A stretch of DNA of 64,000 nucleotides from JAXGMV01 sp040772085 (GCA_040772085.1 JAXGYU010000001.1:124001-188000); one strand, 5' to 3'; numbered from the stretch's first letter, positions 22,991-32,554 are shown. The notes: generated from the letters alone by a model not told the origin. Translations and numbers: made by a program.

Positions 22991-25900
22991 CTAGAGGATT
23001 TGAACAGGCTCGATGGTGATGTTCTCCTCACCGATCATGTCTGTGATTTTCAAGACCAGATTCTTGTTGATGCGCGTGTTTTCATTAGGGAATTCCAGCC
23101 TGAACACGTGCCCGGCTTCATAGAGCATGAATGCGAATTGATCTTTTCCGGGGTAGGAGATCAGGTAACCGTGGATGCGCTGCAACCGACGGATATCGCG
23201 GGATTTGTCCTCACTGCCGCGCAAGTGGATGACGATCATCTTTGGCGCTTCATCATCGAACGCAACGGCGCTGCGGGTGAGCGTGGCGAGACCGCTGACC
23301 GGCGGACGGTATGCGGGTGCGGGAGGCGGAGTCACCACCGGCGGGGGCAGCTCCGTCCTGAGGGGCGCGATTTTCGGATTCTTCTCTGGCAGCTTGTCCA
23401 TGCTGATAATGCTCGGCGTCGGCAATTTGACCGGCGGGGGAAGCGGATCCGGCTCCGTGATACCCGGCGCGGAAGGTATGGACGCTGCTTCAACGTCCGC
23501 CGCCGCGTGCCAGCTCTCGACATCAGGCGCGCTGTCATCCCAGGGGATGTCGTCGTCTTGCGGCTCAATGATGTCATCCGGCGCAATGTCAGAGTCAGGG
23601 GGATCGGTCGGCATGCCGGCGGATGGTTGTGTCGGAGTGCTGCTCGCCGGCAGCGTAGGATCTATTTGTGCTTCCTGGATCTTATCGACCAGCAATTTTG
23701 GCTCGCCGTCCTCGTTGTCCAGCGTCCCGGTGATCACCAGAACTTTTTGTCCGCTCAGATAGGACTGGTACTGACTCCATGTGCGCGGGAAGAGTACCAT
23801 TTCGACCTTCCCCTGGCTGTCCTCCAGCGTCGCGAAGCCCATCGTCTTGCCGTTCTTCGTCTGATGCATTCGGGATGCCGAGATGATGCCCGCCACAACA
23901 ACGGATTCCTTGTGCGCGGTTTCCTTGAGCTGGCTTGAATAGTGGCTGACCGTTTTCGCCAGCGTTGGCAGGTAAGCTGTGAGCGGATGATTCGAGACAT
24001 AAAGCCCGAGCAGTTCTTTCTCCCAGGCCAGCATCTGCTGATTGTCTGGCGCGTTGGTGCAATTCAGGACGATGGTGTCATCCAGCTTGCTGCCGCCGCT
24101 TACCTCGCCAAATATGCTCAACTGTCCGCTGTCGATCTCCTTATAATGCCCTGCGCTGACCGACATGATCTTGTCGATCGAATCGAGCAGGGCACAGCGT
24201 TCGCCGAAGCTGTCGAGCGCGCCAACCTTGATCATGCTTTCCAGCGAGCGGCGGCCAACCTTGTGCAGCGGCACCCTGCGGGCGAAGTCATTCAGGCTTT
24301 CGAATGGCCCCTTGCGCTGTTCCTCGAGGATCATTTCGACCGGTGCGGAGCCGACATTCTTGATCGCGCCAAGCCCAAAGCGGATGGCAGGCGATAATCC
24401 CGGACGGTCTTCGATGCTGAAATCCCAACTGGAGTGATTGACATCGGGCGGCAGAACATCAATGCCCATGCCGCGCGTGTCATCAACATAGAATGCCACT
24501 TTATCGGTATCGTTCTTGGATGCCGAGAGTGTGGCAGTCATGTATTCGACTGTGTAATGACTCTTCAGGTAAGCGGTCTGAACCGCGATCTTGCCGTAGT
24601 TGGCAGCATGGCTTTTGTTAAAGCCATAATGCGCGAAGGCTTCCCAGTCGGTGTAAATCTGGTCGGCGATGGTTCCATCAATCCCGTTCGCCTCCGCGCC
24701 GCTGATGAATTTGGCGCGATGCCTTTCGATCTCTTCCGCTTTTTTCTTCGAGATCGCGCGGCGCAGGTTATCCGCCTCGGATGCGCTGTAGCCACCGATA
24801 TCCATGGCGGCAAAAATGATCTGTTCCTGATAAATCGGGATGCCGAAGGTCTCTTCGAAGGTACGCTGCAGCCTGGGGTGGCGGTAGGTCACACGCTCCT
24901 CGTTGTGCAAGCGCTTAATGTAGGAGGGGATGAACTGCATGGGGCCGGGCCGGAAGAGTGCCACCATAGCGATGATGTGCGCCAGTTCCTGCGGCTGCAT
25001 CTGGACCAGGTAGCGGGTCATGCCGCTGCCTTCAAGCTGGAAGACGCCGGCGGTGTGACCTTCACCCAGGAATTTGTAGGTTTCCGGATCATCGGTCGGG
25101 ATGTTGTCGAGCGTCAGGTCGATGCCGTGCCGGGCGCGGATCATTTCACCCGCGCGCTGCATGATGGTCAGCGTGATCAGCCCGAGGAAATCGACCTTGA
25201 GCAGTTTGAGGTATTCAATGATGCCCATCTCAAACTGGGTAACCGCTTTGATCGGGATCTCTTCATTGGCGCTGGTGGCGCGGTGCAGCGGCATATATTC
25301 GGTGATCGGCGCGTCTGAGATGACAACACCCGCGGCGTGCGTACCAATATTGCGGATTGACCCTTCCATGTTGGCGGCAGTATCGAGCAGGTTCTGCAGA
25401 TGCGGTGCCTGCTGATAAACGGTCTTGACCTCTTCGATTCCTTCGATCGCTTCACGGATGGTGATTGGCTTGCTCGGGATTTGCGGGATCAGCTTGCTGA
25501 CGCGGTCGACTTCCGGCAGGGGAATATCGAGCACGCGGCCGACATCACGGATGGCGCCGCGTGCGCCCATTGAGCCGAAGGTGATGATTTGCGCCACGCG
25601 GTCATCGCCGTATTTCTCAACGCAATACTGCATCATCTCGGCGCGTTTGTCATCCTGGAAATCCAGGTCGATATCGGGCATGGTAACGCGGTCTTTGTTC
25701 AGGAAGCGTTCGAATAGCAAGCCCTGGGAGATCGGCTCCATGGAACTGATGCCGAGCGTGTAAGCCACGATCGAACCGGCGGCGGAGCCGCGCGTGTTGT
25801 ACCAGATGCCTTTTTCACGCGCGTGACACGTCAGGTCATGCACGATCAGGAAGTAGGCGTCGAAGCCAAGCTGATGAATGACTTCCAGTTCATACTCGAA

Positions 25901-26866
25901 GCGCTCGCGAACGTCAGGATCGCTGGCTCGTTCACCATAGCGCCAGACCAGTCCCTCCTCACAGAGCTTGCGCAGGTAACTGGCGTCGGAGTCGCCGGCA
26001 GGCACCTCGAAGCGCGGCAGGTGGTAAGCCTTGCCCGGCGTCAGATCGACATTGCAGCGTTCGGCGATCCACACCGTGTTTTCAAGCGCCTTGGGCACAT
26101 CCTGAAACAGCGCCGCCATTTCTTCCGGCGAGCGCAGATAATAGGTATCGTTGCTCATGTGGAAGCGTTTTGTGTCGGTCAGGAGCGCGCCGGTCTGGAT
26201 GGCAAGCAGTATATCCTGGAACTGGGCGTCGGTGCGGTCAACGTAATGGACATCGTTGGTCGCGACGAAATGGACGTTCTGCTGCCGGCCAATGGCGAGC
26301 AGTTGCTGGTTGAGCCGTTCAAGCTCATCCATCTCATGCCGCTGGAGTTCGAGGAAGAAATTGTCCCGGCCGAAGAGGTCCAGGTAAAAATCAAGGGTTT
26401 CCAGCGCTTTGGACTCATCATCCTCGCGCAGTGCCTGTGAAATCTCACCGCTCATGCAGGCGCTGGTGGCAATCAGGCCCTCATGATGGTCGCGCAGGAA
26501 ATCATGGTCGACGCGCGGGTGATAGTAGAAGCCTTCCAGTTGCGCCGCGGTCGCTATCTTGAGCAGATTTTTATAGCCCACCTCGTTCTCAGCCAGAAGC
26601 ACCAGATGACCGGAGCGCTTGTCCAGCCGCGGGTGTTTGTCGTGCCGCGTTCGCGGGGCGATGTAGGTCTCAAGGCCGATAATCGGCTTAACGCCGGCAG
26701 CGGTCGCGGCGTTGAAGAAGTCGATGGTGCCAAACATGGTGCCGTGGTCGGTCAGGGCGATAGCCGGCATGCCCAGTTCAAGCGTGCGCGCAACCAGTTT
26801 CTTAACGCTGGCGAAGCCATCAAGAACTGAATATTGTGAGTGCACGTGCAGATGAACAAACGACAT
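22991..26866 (-). CDS. dnaE: DNA polymerase III alpha subunit
   Basis: A 1291-residue replicative polymerase. N-terminal PHP domain (VHLHVHSQYSVLDGFASV, ALTDHGTMFG), the palm with catalytic aspartates in MPDIDLDFQDDKR near residue 395, the finger and tandem HhH region (NLRRAISKKKAEEI, YGFNKSHAANYG), then an OB fold (residues about 990-1070, VVAGIISASRMHQTKNGKTM). After it comes a 110-residue Pro/Asp-rich linker and a C-terminal domain of about 100 residues. It copies the chromosome with the beta clamp. GGAG is 9 nt before the ATG. It leads a dnaE-pfkA unit. The 26867-26995 gap shows nothing notable. Confidence 0.96.
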   Translation of the reverse strand: MSFVHLHVHSQYSVLDGFASVKKLVARTLELGMPAIALTDHGTMFGTIDFFNAATAAGVKPIIGLETYIAPRTRHDKHPRLDKRSGHLVLLAENEVGYKNLLKIATAAQLEGFYYHPRVDHDFLRDHHEGLIATSACMSGEISQALREDDESKALETLDFYLDLFGRDNFFLELQRHEMDELERLNQQLLAIGRQQNVHFVATNDVHYVDRTDAQFQDILLAIQTGALLTDTKRFHMSNDTYYLRSPEEMAALFQDVPKALENTVWIAERCNVDLTPGKAYHLPRFEVPAGDSDASYLRKLCEEGLVWRYGERASDPDVRERFEYELEVIHQLGFDAYFLIVHDLTCHAREKGIWYNTRGSAAGSIVAYTLGISSMEPISQGLLFERFLNKDRVTMPDIDLDFQDDKRAEMMQYCVEKYGDDRVAQIITFGSMGARGAIRDVGRVLDIPLPEVDRVSKLIPQIPSKPITIREAIEGIEEVKTVYQQAPHLQNLLDTAANMEGSIRNIGTHAAGVVISDAPITEYMPLHRATSANEEIPIKAVTQFEMGIIEYLKLLKVDFLGLITLTIMQRAGEMIRARHGIDLTLDNIPTDDPETYKFLGEGHTAGVFQLEGSGMTRYLVQMQPQELAHIIAMVALFRPGPMQFIPSYIKRLHNEERVTYRHPRLQRTFEETFGIPIYQEQIIFAAMDIGGYSASEADNLRRAISKKKAEEIERHRAKFISGAEANGIDGTIADQIYTDWEAFAHYGFNKSHAANYGKIAVQTAYLKSHYTVEYMTATLSASKNDTDKVAFYVDDTRGMGIDVLPPDVNHSSWDFSIEDRPGLSPAIRFGLGAIKNVGSAPVEMILEEQRKGPFESLNDFARRVPLHKVGRRSLESMIKVGALDSFGERCALLDSIDKIMSVSAGHYKEIDSGQLSIFGEVSGGSKLDDTIVLNCTNAPDNQQMLAWEKELLGLYVSNHPLTAYLPTLAKTVSHYSSQLKETAHKESVVVAGIISASRMHQTKNGKTMGFATLEDSQGKVEMVLFPRTWSQYQSYLSGQKVLVITGTLDNEDGEPKLLVDKIQEAQIDPTLPASSTPTQPSAGMPTDPPDSDIAPDDIIEPQDDDIPWDDSAPDVESWHAAADVEAASIPSAPGITEPDPLPPPVKLPTPSIISMDKLPEKNPKIAPLRTELPPPVVTPPPAPAYRPPVSGLATLTRSAVAFDDEAPKMIVIHLRGSEDKSRDIRRLQRIHGYLISYPGKDQFAFMLYEAGHVFRLEFPNENTRINKNLVLKITDMIGEENITIEPVQIL

Positions 26867-26995
26867 GCCGCAGTCTCCAGACCTGGTGGCTGAGGGCGTG
26901 ATTACAGAGATTCTTTCAAGTCAGCCGGAGCCACAATTTTAACCTGCTCTGGTCAGATAATGCCAATATTTTAAGTTACAAGATTCAGGCCAAAC

Positions 26996-27796
26996 CTACA
27001 CATGATTCAATGTCTGGATTTGCTCGCTGATCCAGGCAATTACTTCCTTTTGAGTCGCGTCAAACTCGCTTCCAGTATGGTCAATTGTTTGAAGATACAG
27101 TTCCAGGACTGCGCTGCCAGCCTTTTCCGCCGTGCTTCCGTTGACAGGTGAGAGCGTGGAACGAAAATGCTTGCTCCAGGCGGACTCTGTTCCCATCAGA
27201 CGCTGGCATTCTGTGAAATACAGACTTTCAGACCTGAGACATTGCCTGTGATGCAGGTAAATCAGTTTTGGCAATTCGAGTGTCAGCAGTTGGGTGCCAT
27301 AGATGATACGCTCAGAGCTGTTCTGCTCTATACCGGAGAGTACCTTGGTCGCTTCTTCAGCCAATCCGCAAAGCTGTTCATTCACGTAGCGGTCAACGTC
27401 CGCCGACAGGTCCTCCCAGCCAATGGACGCCGCACTAATCCTGAATGTGGTCAGATTCTTACCGGGATCATGGAGCGTCCTGAATTCAGTCAGTGGCAGA
27501 AAAGCTTTGTAATAAATCCCAGGGTCACGCAACTCAGCCAATGCCGAGTTGAAACTTTTATGGGTCAGGCTCAAGAGTCTGCCATCCATCATCTTGAGCT
27601 GATAGGCCGGCAGGTCGTGCAGGGCTGCATCGGACACAAAGCGCAGGATGTCCAGATCGCTATAGCTGGTCGCACCGCCATTGGCGTAACTACCTACAAT
27701 GGCAAGCGCCTCCGCACCTGACGCAAGCGTCGCGATGAGTTTGGAAGAGAACGGATCATTCCACGACGAGAAGTCGTCGTTCAGACTTGCTGCCAC
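26996..27796 (-). CDS. Nucleotidyltransferase-domain protein
   Basis: A 266-residue protein with a polymerase-beta-type nucleotidyltransferase motif in its first third: LAIVGSYANGGATSYSDLDI, i.e. GS-x9-10-SDLD, giving the two metal-binding acidic residues. The rest is helical (residues 120-266) and resembles the substrate-binding halves of aminoglycoside-type nucleotidyltransferases, though no close match is claimed. The start is a GTG, two bases after the stop of the upstream small gene, with no clear Shine-Dalgarno, which suggests translational coupling. It could modify a small molecule, a protein or tRNA; unknown. Confidence 0.72.
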   Translation of the reverse strand: MAASLNDDFSSWNDPFSSKLIATLASGAEALAIVGSYANGGATSYSDLDILRFVSDAALHDLPAYQLKMMDGRLLSLTHKSFNSALAELRDPGIYYKAFLPLTEFRTLHDPGKNLTTFRISAASIGWEDLSADVDRYVNEQLCGLAEEATKVLSGIEQNSSERIIYGTQLLTLELPKLIYLHHRQCLRSESLYFTECQRLMGTESAWSKHFRSTLSPVNGSTAEKAGSAVLELYLQTIDHTGSEFDATQKEVIAWISEQIQTLNHV

Positions 27797-27798
27797 GG

Positions 27799-28065
27799 CT
27801 ATCGCCGGCGAAAATTCTTCATCTGTGCTGCCAGCCGCCAGCGATTGACCAGCATATTGAACTGGCTGACGAGCTTGAGCGTTTGGGGATCCTCCGCGTT
27901 CGTATCGCCTTTAGCAAGCGCTTCGCGCAGCGCCGCGACGATTTCTTCGGTCAGGCCATTGTTGCGTATTTCGCTGATTTGCTCGCCAAACTGACCGTCG
28001 TTGCCGCCGGCATCTTCGAGAAAACTCATAATTTTTCGTTCTTCAGGTGAATTTTTAATCGGCAT
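27799..28065 (-). CDS. Small conserved hypothetical protein upstream of nucleotidyltransferase
   Basis: An 88-residue, charged, helical protein (MPIKNSPEERKIMSF at the start, NMLVNRWRLAAQMKNFRRR at the end). GGAGGT sits 5 nt before the ATG at 28063-28065, which is preferred to an upstream in-frame ATG at 28104. It is coupled to the nucleotidyltransferase gene (2-nt gap). No domain recognised; the tight coupling suggests a partner protein. TATAAT on the minus strand at 28103-28108 is its likely -10. Confidence 0.65.
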   Translation of the reverse strand: MPIKNSPEERKIMSFLEDAGGNDGQFGEQISEIRNNGLTEEIVAALREALAKGDTNAEDPQTLKLVSQFNMLVNRWRLAAQMKNFRRR

Positions 28066-28102
28066 GTGACCTCCAGAAGCACAGCAAATGTGCCTGAAAA
28101 TC

Positions 28103-28139
28103 ATTATACAATAGGCTTTATCCAGCTAATGCGTATAAT
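28103..28139. promoter_or_regulatory. Divergent -10 elements between small gene and alaX
   Basis: Minus-strand TATAAT at 28103-28108 serves the leftward operon; plus-strand TATAAT at 28134-28139 serves alaX-mgtC-rnhA. The -35 regions overlap and are weak. Confidence 0.5.
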
Positions 28140-28170
28140 AGAAAGACAAATCAGAGAGACAGGTGGAGAG

Positions 28171-28890
28171 ATGACCGAACAGCTATTCCAGGAAGATTGT
28201 TACCTTAAAGAATTCGACGCCAGGGTCACCGCGATCGATGAGGCACAGCACGCGGTTGTGCTGGATCGCACCGCTTTTTACCCCGGCGGCGGCGGGCAGC
28301 CGCATGACATGGGCACGCTCGAAGCAGATGGCGTGACCTATCCGGTGGTCAAAGTCAAGAAGAGCCCCGAAGGTATTTTGCACTTCATCGCGCCGGACCA
28401 GCCGCTGCCCTTGGTCGGAGCCGTCGTGACCGGCAAGCTGGATTGGGAGAGGCGCCACGCGCTGATGCGCACCCATAGCGCGCTGCACGTGCTGTGCGGT
28501 GTGATCTTCCGCGATTATGGCGCGCATGTGACCGGCGCGGAGATGGATCCGCTCTCCGGCCGGATGGATTTTGAATTCGAGAATATGACTCACGACCTGG
28601 CAGCAGCGATCGAGAAATCCATAAACGAGGCAGTCGCCGAGGAACATCCGATTGAGATCAAGTCCTTCCCGCGCGAAGAAGCCTTTCAGATCCCTGACCT
28701 GATCCGTACGCGCATCAATCTGCTGCCGCCTGGCATCGAGACCGTCCGCACGGTCAACATCGTCGGGCTGGACCTGCAGGCTGATGGCGGAACACACGTC
28801 AGCAACACCCGTGAGATTGGCACGATCAAGGTCACCGACTATAAAAGCAAAGGCAAAATCAACAAACGCCTCTACATTGCGGTGAGTTAG
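28171..28890 (+). CDS. alaX: Alanyl-tRNA editing protein (AlaX family)
   Basis: A 239-residue free-standing editing protein. It has the N-terminal AlaX beta-barrel (DRTAFYPGGGGQPHDMG) and the zinc-site motif HxxxH in RTHSALHVLCG near residue 102, plus the C-terminal ADGGTHVSNTREIG. The usual Cys of the CGGTH motif is replaced by Asp, as in a bacterial AlaX subgroup. It hydrolyses mischarged Ser- or Gly-tRNA-Ala. GGAG precedes the ATG at 28171; an upstream in-frame ATG (28066) would overlap the divergent gene and the promoter. First gene of alaX-mgtC-rnhA. Confidence 0.9.
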   Translation: MTEQLFQEDCYLKEFDARVTAIDEAQHAVVLDRTAFYPGGGGQPHDMGTLEADGVTYPVVKVKKSPEGILHFIAPDQPLPLVGAVVTGKLDWERRHALMRTHSALHVLCGVIFRDYGAHVTGAEMDPLSGRMDFEFENMTHDLAAAIEKSINEAVAEEHPIEIKSFPREEAFQIPDLIRTRINLLPPGIETVRTVNIVGLDLQADGGTHVSNTREIGTIKVTDYKSKGKINKRLYIAVS

Positions 28891-28901
28891 GCTGACCCTA
28901 G

Positions 28902-29555
28902 ATGATTGACATGAATTACGCGCTGTTATTCGATGACCTGCAAAAGGTGCTGCTGGCAATTCTGCTCGGCGGCTTGATTGGTCTCGAGCGCGAAAGCCGT
29001 GAGAAGGCAGCCGGCATCCGCACCAACATTTTCATCTGCCTCGGCGCAACCTTGTTTACTATTCTCTCCGCCCGTCTGGCGGGCGCCAACGACAATGCCC
29101 GCATTGCGGCCAATATCGTCACCGGCATTGGTTTCCTCGGCGCGGGCGTGATTTTCCGCGATGTCGGACGGGTGCGAGGATTGACGACGGCAGCGCTGAT
29201 CTGGTTCGTCGCGGCAATTGGCATGAGCGTCGGACTGGGACAGTTCCCGCTGGCAATCAGTGTCACGCTGATCGTCATGGTCATTCTGATGGTCTTCCCG
29301 CCGCTGGAATCCTTCCTCGGAGGGATGAGCGAGACGATCAATTACATCGTCCTGCTGCAATGCGAACATGAGGAAATCGAACGCATCGAGGAATTATTAC
29401 AGGACTCTGGCATGCGTATCCGCGATCACAAAACCGAGAAACTCGCCAGTCATTTCCGCCTGAACCTGATGTTGTCCGGTTCTGTCAAACAGCACGCTGA
29501 GTTCCAGGAGCGGTTGATCCAGGACCCTCATGTGCTGGAGCTGACCTATTCATGA
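28902..29555 (+). CDS. MgtC/SapB family membrane protein
   Basis: A 217-residue protein. The first 140 residues carry four to five transmembrane helices with the family signature LLGGLIGLERESREKAAGIR followed by CLGATLF and GIGFLGAGVIF. The C-terminal 75 residues form an ACT-like cytosolic domain (INYIVLLQCEHEEIERIEEL). MgtC proteins affect magnesium homeostasis and membrane ATPase activity; exact role here is open. It starts 11 nt after alaX. An alternative ATG at 28911 is possible. It overlaps rnhA by 4 nt (ATGA). Confidence 0.88.
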   Translation: MIDMNYALLFDDLQKVLLAILLGGLIGLERESREKAAGIRTNIFICLGATLFTILSARLAGANDNARIAANIVTGIGFLGAGVIFRDVGRVRGLTTAALIWFVAAIGMSVGLGQFPLAISVTLIVMVILMVFPPLESFLGGMSETINYIVLLQCEHEEIERIEELLQDSGMRIRDHKTEKLASHFRLNLMLSGSVKQHAEFQERLIQDPHVLELTYS

Positions 29556-30061
29556 GTAAGACTGATAGCACAGCAACCGTCTACACCGATGGCTGCTCAT
29601 TAGGCAATCCAGGACCGGGCGGATATGGCGCGGTCATTCTGCGGGCAGGTGAGCGGCAGGAACTCTCCGGTGGCTATCAACTGACGACCAACAACCGCAT
29701 GGAATTGATGGGGGTGATCAAGGCGCTTGAAGCCCTGCCGGCTGGCGCCAGGGTGACGCTTTATTCCGATTCGAAGTATGTGGTCAACGCCATCACGCTG
29801 GGGTGGGCGAAAGCGTGGAAGGCGAACAAGTGGAAAAAAGCCGATAAAAAACGTGCTGAAAACGTAGACCTCTGGCAGCGGTTGCTGCCTTTGCTCGATG
29901 AGCGGCGTGTGAGCGTGCTATGGGTTGCAGGTCACAGCGGGAACACCGAGAACGAGCGCTGTGATGTTCTGGCAGTTGCCGCCGCGCGAGGGAAGGCGTT
30001 GCAGCCCGATTCAGGGTATGGCAACAGCGCTGCCGAACCCAGCCAGTCCAGTCTGTTTTAA
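29552..30061 (+). CDS. rnhA: Ribonuclease HI
   Basis: A 169-residue RNase HI. Catalytic residues are visible: Asp in VYTDGCSLGNPGPGGYG, Glu in NNRMELMGVI, Asp in YSDSKYVVNAI and the His/Asp segment WVAGHSGNTENERCDVLA. It cleaves RNA in RNA-DNA hybrids. It overlaps mgtC by ATGA, so translation is coupled. The last about 20 residues are a Ser/Gln-rich extension. Convergent with pxpA; the 50-nt gap has no clear hairpin. Confidence 0.95.
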   Translation: MSKTDSTATVYTDGCSLGNPGPGGYGAVILRAGERQELSGGYQLTTNNRMELMGVIKALEALPAGARVTLYSDSKYVVNAITLGWAKAWKANKWKKADKKRAENVDLWQRLLPLLDERRVSVLWVAGHSGNTENERCDVLAVAAARGKALQPDSGYGNSAAEPSQSSLF

Positions 30062-30111
30062 ACGATTCATCCGCGCTGTCTTACTCTAAATGGAAAATCA
30101 AGGGGCCGGGC

Positions 30112-30879
30112 TTATCCGATAAACGCCTGCAATGGTTTGATCTCGACCTGATGCTCTGTCAACGCGGTGAAGACTGCCTGCGCGACATTGAGCGCGTTGG
30201 GCGAATCGCCATGAATGCATAATGAATCAACCCGCGTGTGACGGGTTTCTCCGCCCAGACTGATGGTGATGCCTTCGTTTGCCAGCCGAAGCGCGTTGGC
30301 TGCCGCTTCAGCGGGGTCGTGGATAACCGCGCCGGCCTGCTTGCGGGACATCAATGTGCCATCAGGGTTGTAGCCGCGTTCCGGGAAGCCTTCGTTCGCC
30401 ACGCGCAATCCAGCTTCGGTTCCAGCTTTGATCAATAATGAACCTGCCAGTCCGACCAAAATCAGACCGCTGTCGAAGCGCTGAACCGCCCGGGCGATGG
30501 CTGCCGCGGTCGCCATGTCGCTGGCTGCCTTGTTGTACAAGGCGCCATGCGGTTTGACATGCGCCAGCTCGGCGCCGTTGGCTTTCGCGAAAGCAGCCAG
30601 CGCGCCGATCTGATACAACGTATACGCCTCAACCTCTTCAGGAGTCATCTCCAGCACGCGCCTGCCAAAGCCTTGCAGATCAGGGTAGGCCGGATGAGCG
30701 CCGATGGCGAGCGAGGGTTCTTTTGCCATTTTCAGGGTGGCGTCCATCACCAGCGGATCACCGGCGTGCATACCGCAGGCAATATTGACCGACGTCAGCC
30801 ATGGCATCAGACCGGCGTCGTTCCCTAACTGGTAACGACCGAAGCTTTCACCCATATCGCTATTAATATCAATTGGCAT
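30112..30879 (-). CDS. pxpA: 5-oxoprolinase subunit A (LamB/YcsF)
   Basis: A 255-residue protein starting PIDINSDMGESFGRYQLGND and containing VNIACGMHAGDP, the LamB/YcsF signature. With PxpB and PxpC it forms the ATP-dependent 5-oxoprolinase that opens 5-oxoproline (pyroglutamate) to glutamate. It is the last gene of pxpB-pxpC-pxpA, 10 nt after pxpC. The length is typical. Confidence 0.94.
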   Translation of the reverse strand: MPIDINSDMGESFGRYQLGNDAGLMPWLTSVNIACGMHAGDPLVMDATLKMAKEPSLAIGAHPAYPDLQGFGRRVLEMTPEEVEAYTLYQIGALAAFAKANGAELAHVKPHGALYNKAASDMATAAAIARAVQRFDSGLILVGLAGSLLIKAGTEAGLRVANEGFPERGYNPDGTLMSRKQAGAVIHDPAEAAANALRLANEGITISLGGETRHTRVDSLCIHGDSPNALNVAQAVFTALTEHQVEIKPLQAFIG

Positions 30880-30889
30880 TCTTCACTCC

Positions 30890-31876
30890 TCAGGCTGTCA
30901 CGAAACGCAGCATGTCCTCTTCGTCTTCGTCGTCAGCGATTTCCACCGTCGTCAGCTCCCGGGCGGTCTTTGCCAGACAAGTCTGCGCTGCCTCGATTGA
31001 GGTGAAATCAAACCTGACTTGCGAATTCCCCGGTTCGCATTGCGCGAGTAGAGATCTGGCAACCGTGGTTAAAGCTGCAATTTTAGTATATCCGCCGGAT
31101 GTCGCGCTGTCACCCATCATGACGATTGGCAGTCCGCTGGCTGGAATCTGGACGGAACCCGGCTGCATTCCATCGGAGAGGATATCCGCGGATTTGGCGT
31201 GCTCAACCACGGGACCGTCCAGCCGATAGCCCATCTTGTCAGATGCGGGTGTCACCGCGTAGGCTGAGTTGTAGAGCGTATTCATGCCTTCAAAAGTGAA
31301 ACTGAACGCTTGCGGTCCCTGAATCGTTTCCAGCCTCGGGTGCTGTGTGTATTTTGGGCGGTAATAATATGGTGTTGTCCGGTTGGCAAATCTTTCCTGA
31401 TCCGCCTTCTGACAGCCTAACTCCAGCAGGTCATTGGGTTGCAAAGCGCGCCCTTCAACGCCGCCAAACCTGCCTCGCAGGTAGGTTGCGCGCGAGCCCA
31501 GCACCAATGGCACATGGATGCCGCCCTGAATAGCCAGGTACCCCCAAACGCCAGATTGAGTCTTTTCAAAGGAAATTGTTTCACCTTTTTTTACCAGCAG
31601 CGACGTCCAGCCAGGCTGGATAATGCCATCGACCTTGATCGCGTAGCCGCAGCCTGTGTAGGCAACCAGGCAATCAGCCTGCGCCAAGAGCGTCGGTCCA
31701 ATCAGGGTAAATTCAAGCAAGGCAAGTTCGGGCGGATTACCGACCAGCGCGTGGGCGGACCAATACGCCAGTTGGTCCATCGGCACCGAGGAGGGCACAC
31801 CCAGATGCTGGTAGCCAAAGCGTCCGGCATCCTGGACGATTGTCATGAAACCGCCGTCAATGACTCGCAGTGACAC
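30890..31876 (-). CDS. pxpC: 5-oxoprolinase subunit C (biotin-dependent carboxyltransferase-like)
   Basis: A 328-residue AHS2-domain protein: MTIVQDAGRFGYQHLGVP at the start, SASDKMGYRLDGP-like segment (ASDKMGYRLDGPVVE) and DSATSGGYTKIA. It resembles the KipA/urea-amidolyase carboxyltransferase fold and forms the catalytic core of 5-oxoprolinase with PxpB. It overlaps the 3' end of pxpB by 20 nt, indicating coupled translation. Confidence 0.93.
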   Translation of the reverse strand: MSLRVIDGGFMTIVQDAGRFGYQHLGVPSSVPMDQLAYWSAHALVGNPPELALLEFTLIGPTLLAQADCLVAYTGCGYAIKVDGIIQPGWTSLLVKKGETISFEKTQSGVWGYLAIQGGIHVPLVLGSRATYLRGRFGGVEGRALQPNDLLELGCQKADQERFANRTTPYYYRPKYTQHPRLETIQGPQAFSFTFEGMNTLYNSAYAVTPASDKMGYRLDGPVVEHAKSADILSDGMQPGSVQIPASGLPIVMMGDSATSGGYTKIAALTTVARSLLAQCEPGNSQVRFDFTSIEAAQTCLAKTARELTTVEIADDEDEEDMLRFVTA

Positions 31877-32549
31877 GGTTTGCCTCTTCGATTGAAACTG
31901 GCTTAAAACGAATGGTATCTCCGGGTGAGATCAGGCAGGGCTGCGGCTTGGAAACATCGAAGAGTTGTTTCGGTGTCCAGCCGATCAGCCGCCAGCCCCC
32001 CGGCGACGCGACCGAATAGATCCCGGTCTGAGTGTTGGCAATACCGACTGAGCCAGCGCGGATAGTGGTGCGCGGGACAGTCAGGCGTGGGGTCGCGATG
32101 GCTGGGTCCAACCCGCCCAGATATGGAAAACCCGGTGTGAAGCCCATCATATAGACCGGGTAGCTTCCTGATGAGTGGATGCGGATTACCTCTGCTTCGG
32201 TCAGATGGTTATGCTCCGCGACGGATGCCAGGTCTGGTCCGTACTCGCCGCCATAGACGACCGGAATCTCGATAACATTTGACGGCTGCGTCTGCTCCGT
32301 CCCATCCGTGTCGCAATAACGGAGTAACCAGTCTTCTATATGTGCATAAGTGAGCTGCAACGGATCGTAAACTATCGTCAGCGCGCCATATGTTGGAATC
32401 AAATCCCTGATGCCTGACAGCCGGTTCCCGTTGAGGATCCTGACGTTATGATGAATGGTTTGATTGGCTGAGAGGTCAATCGCATCGGTAAAATTTGCGA
32501 TCACAGCAGAGTCACCCAGGGGCAACAACGAGAACGGGTAGCTTGCCAT
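31857..32549 (-). CDS. pxpB: 5-oxoprolinase subunit B (KipI/AHS1)
   Basis: A 230-residue AHS1-domain protein with DSAVIANFTDAIDL near the N-terminus, YMMGFTPGFPYLGGLD and ASPGGWRLIGWTP, the standard allophanate-hydrolase subunit 1 motifs. Two ATGs are possible: 32555 lies only 2 nt after the -10, whereas 32549 lies 8 nt after it and would give a leaderless or near-leaderless message. 32549 is preferred. First gene of pxpBCA. Confidence 0.92.
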   Translation of the reverse strand: MASYPFSLLPLGDSAVIANFTDAIDLSANQTIHHNVRILNGNRLSGIRDLIPTYGALTIVYDPLQLTYAHIEDWLLRYCDTDGTEQTQPSNVIEIPVVYGGEYGPDLASVAEHNHLTEAEVIRIHSSGSYPVYMMGFTPGFPYLGGLDPAIATPRLTVPRTTIRAGSVGIANTQTGIYSVASPGGWRLIGWTPKQLFDVSKPQPCLISPGDTIRFKPVSIEEANRVTASH

Positions 32550-32554
32550 AGTCA

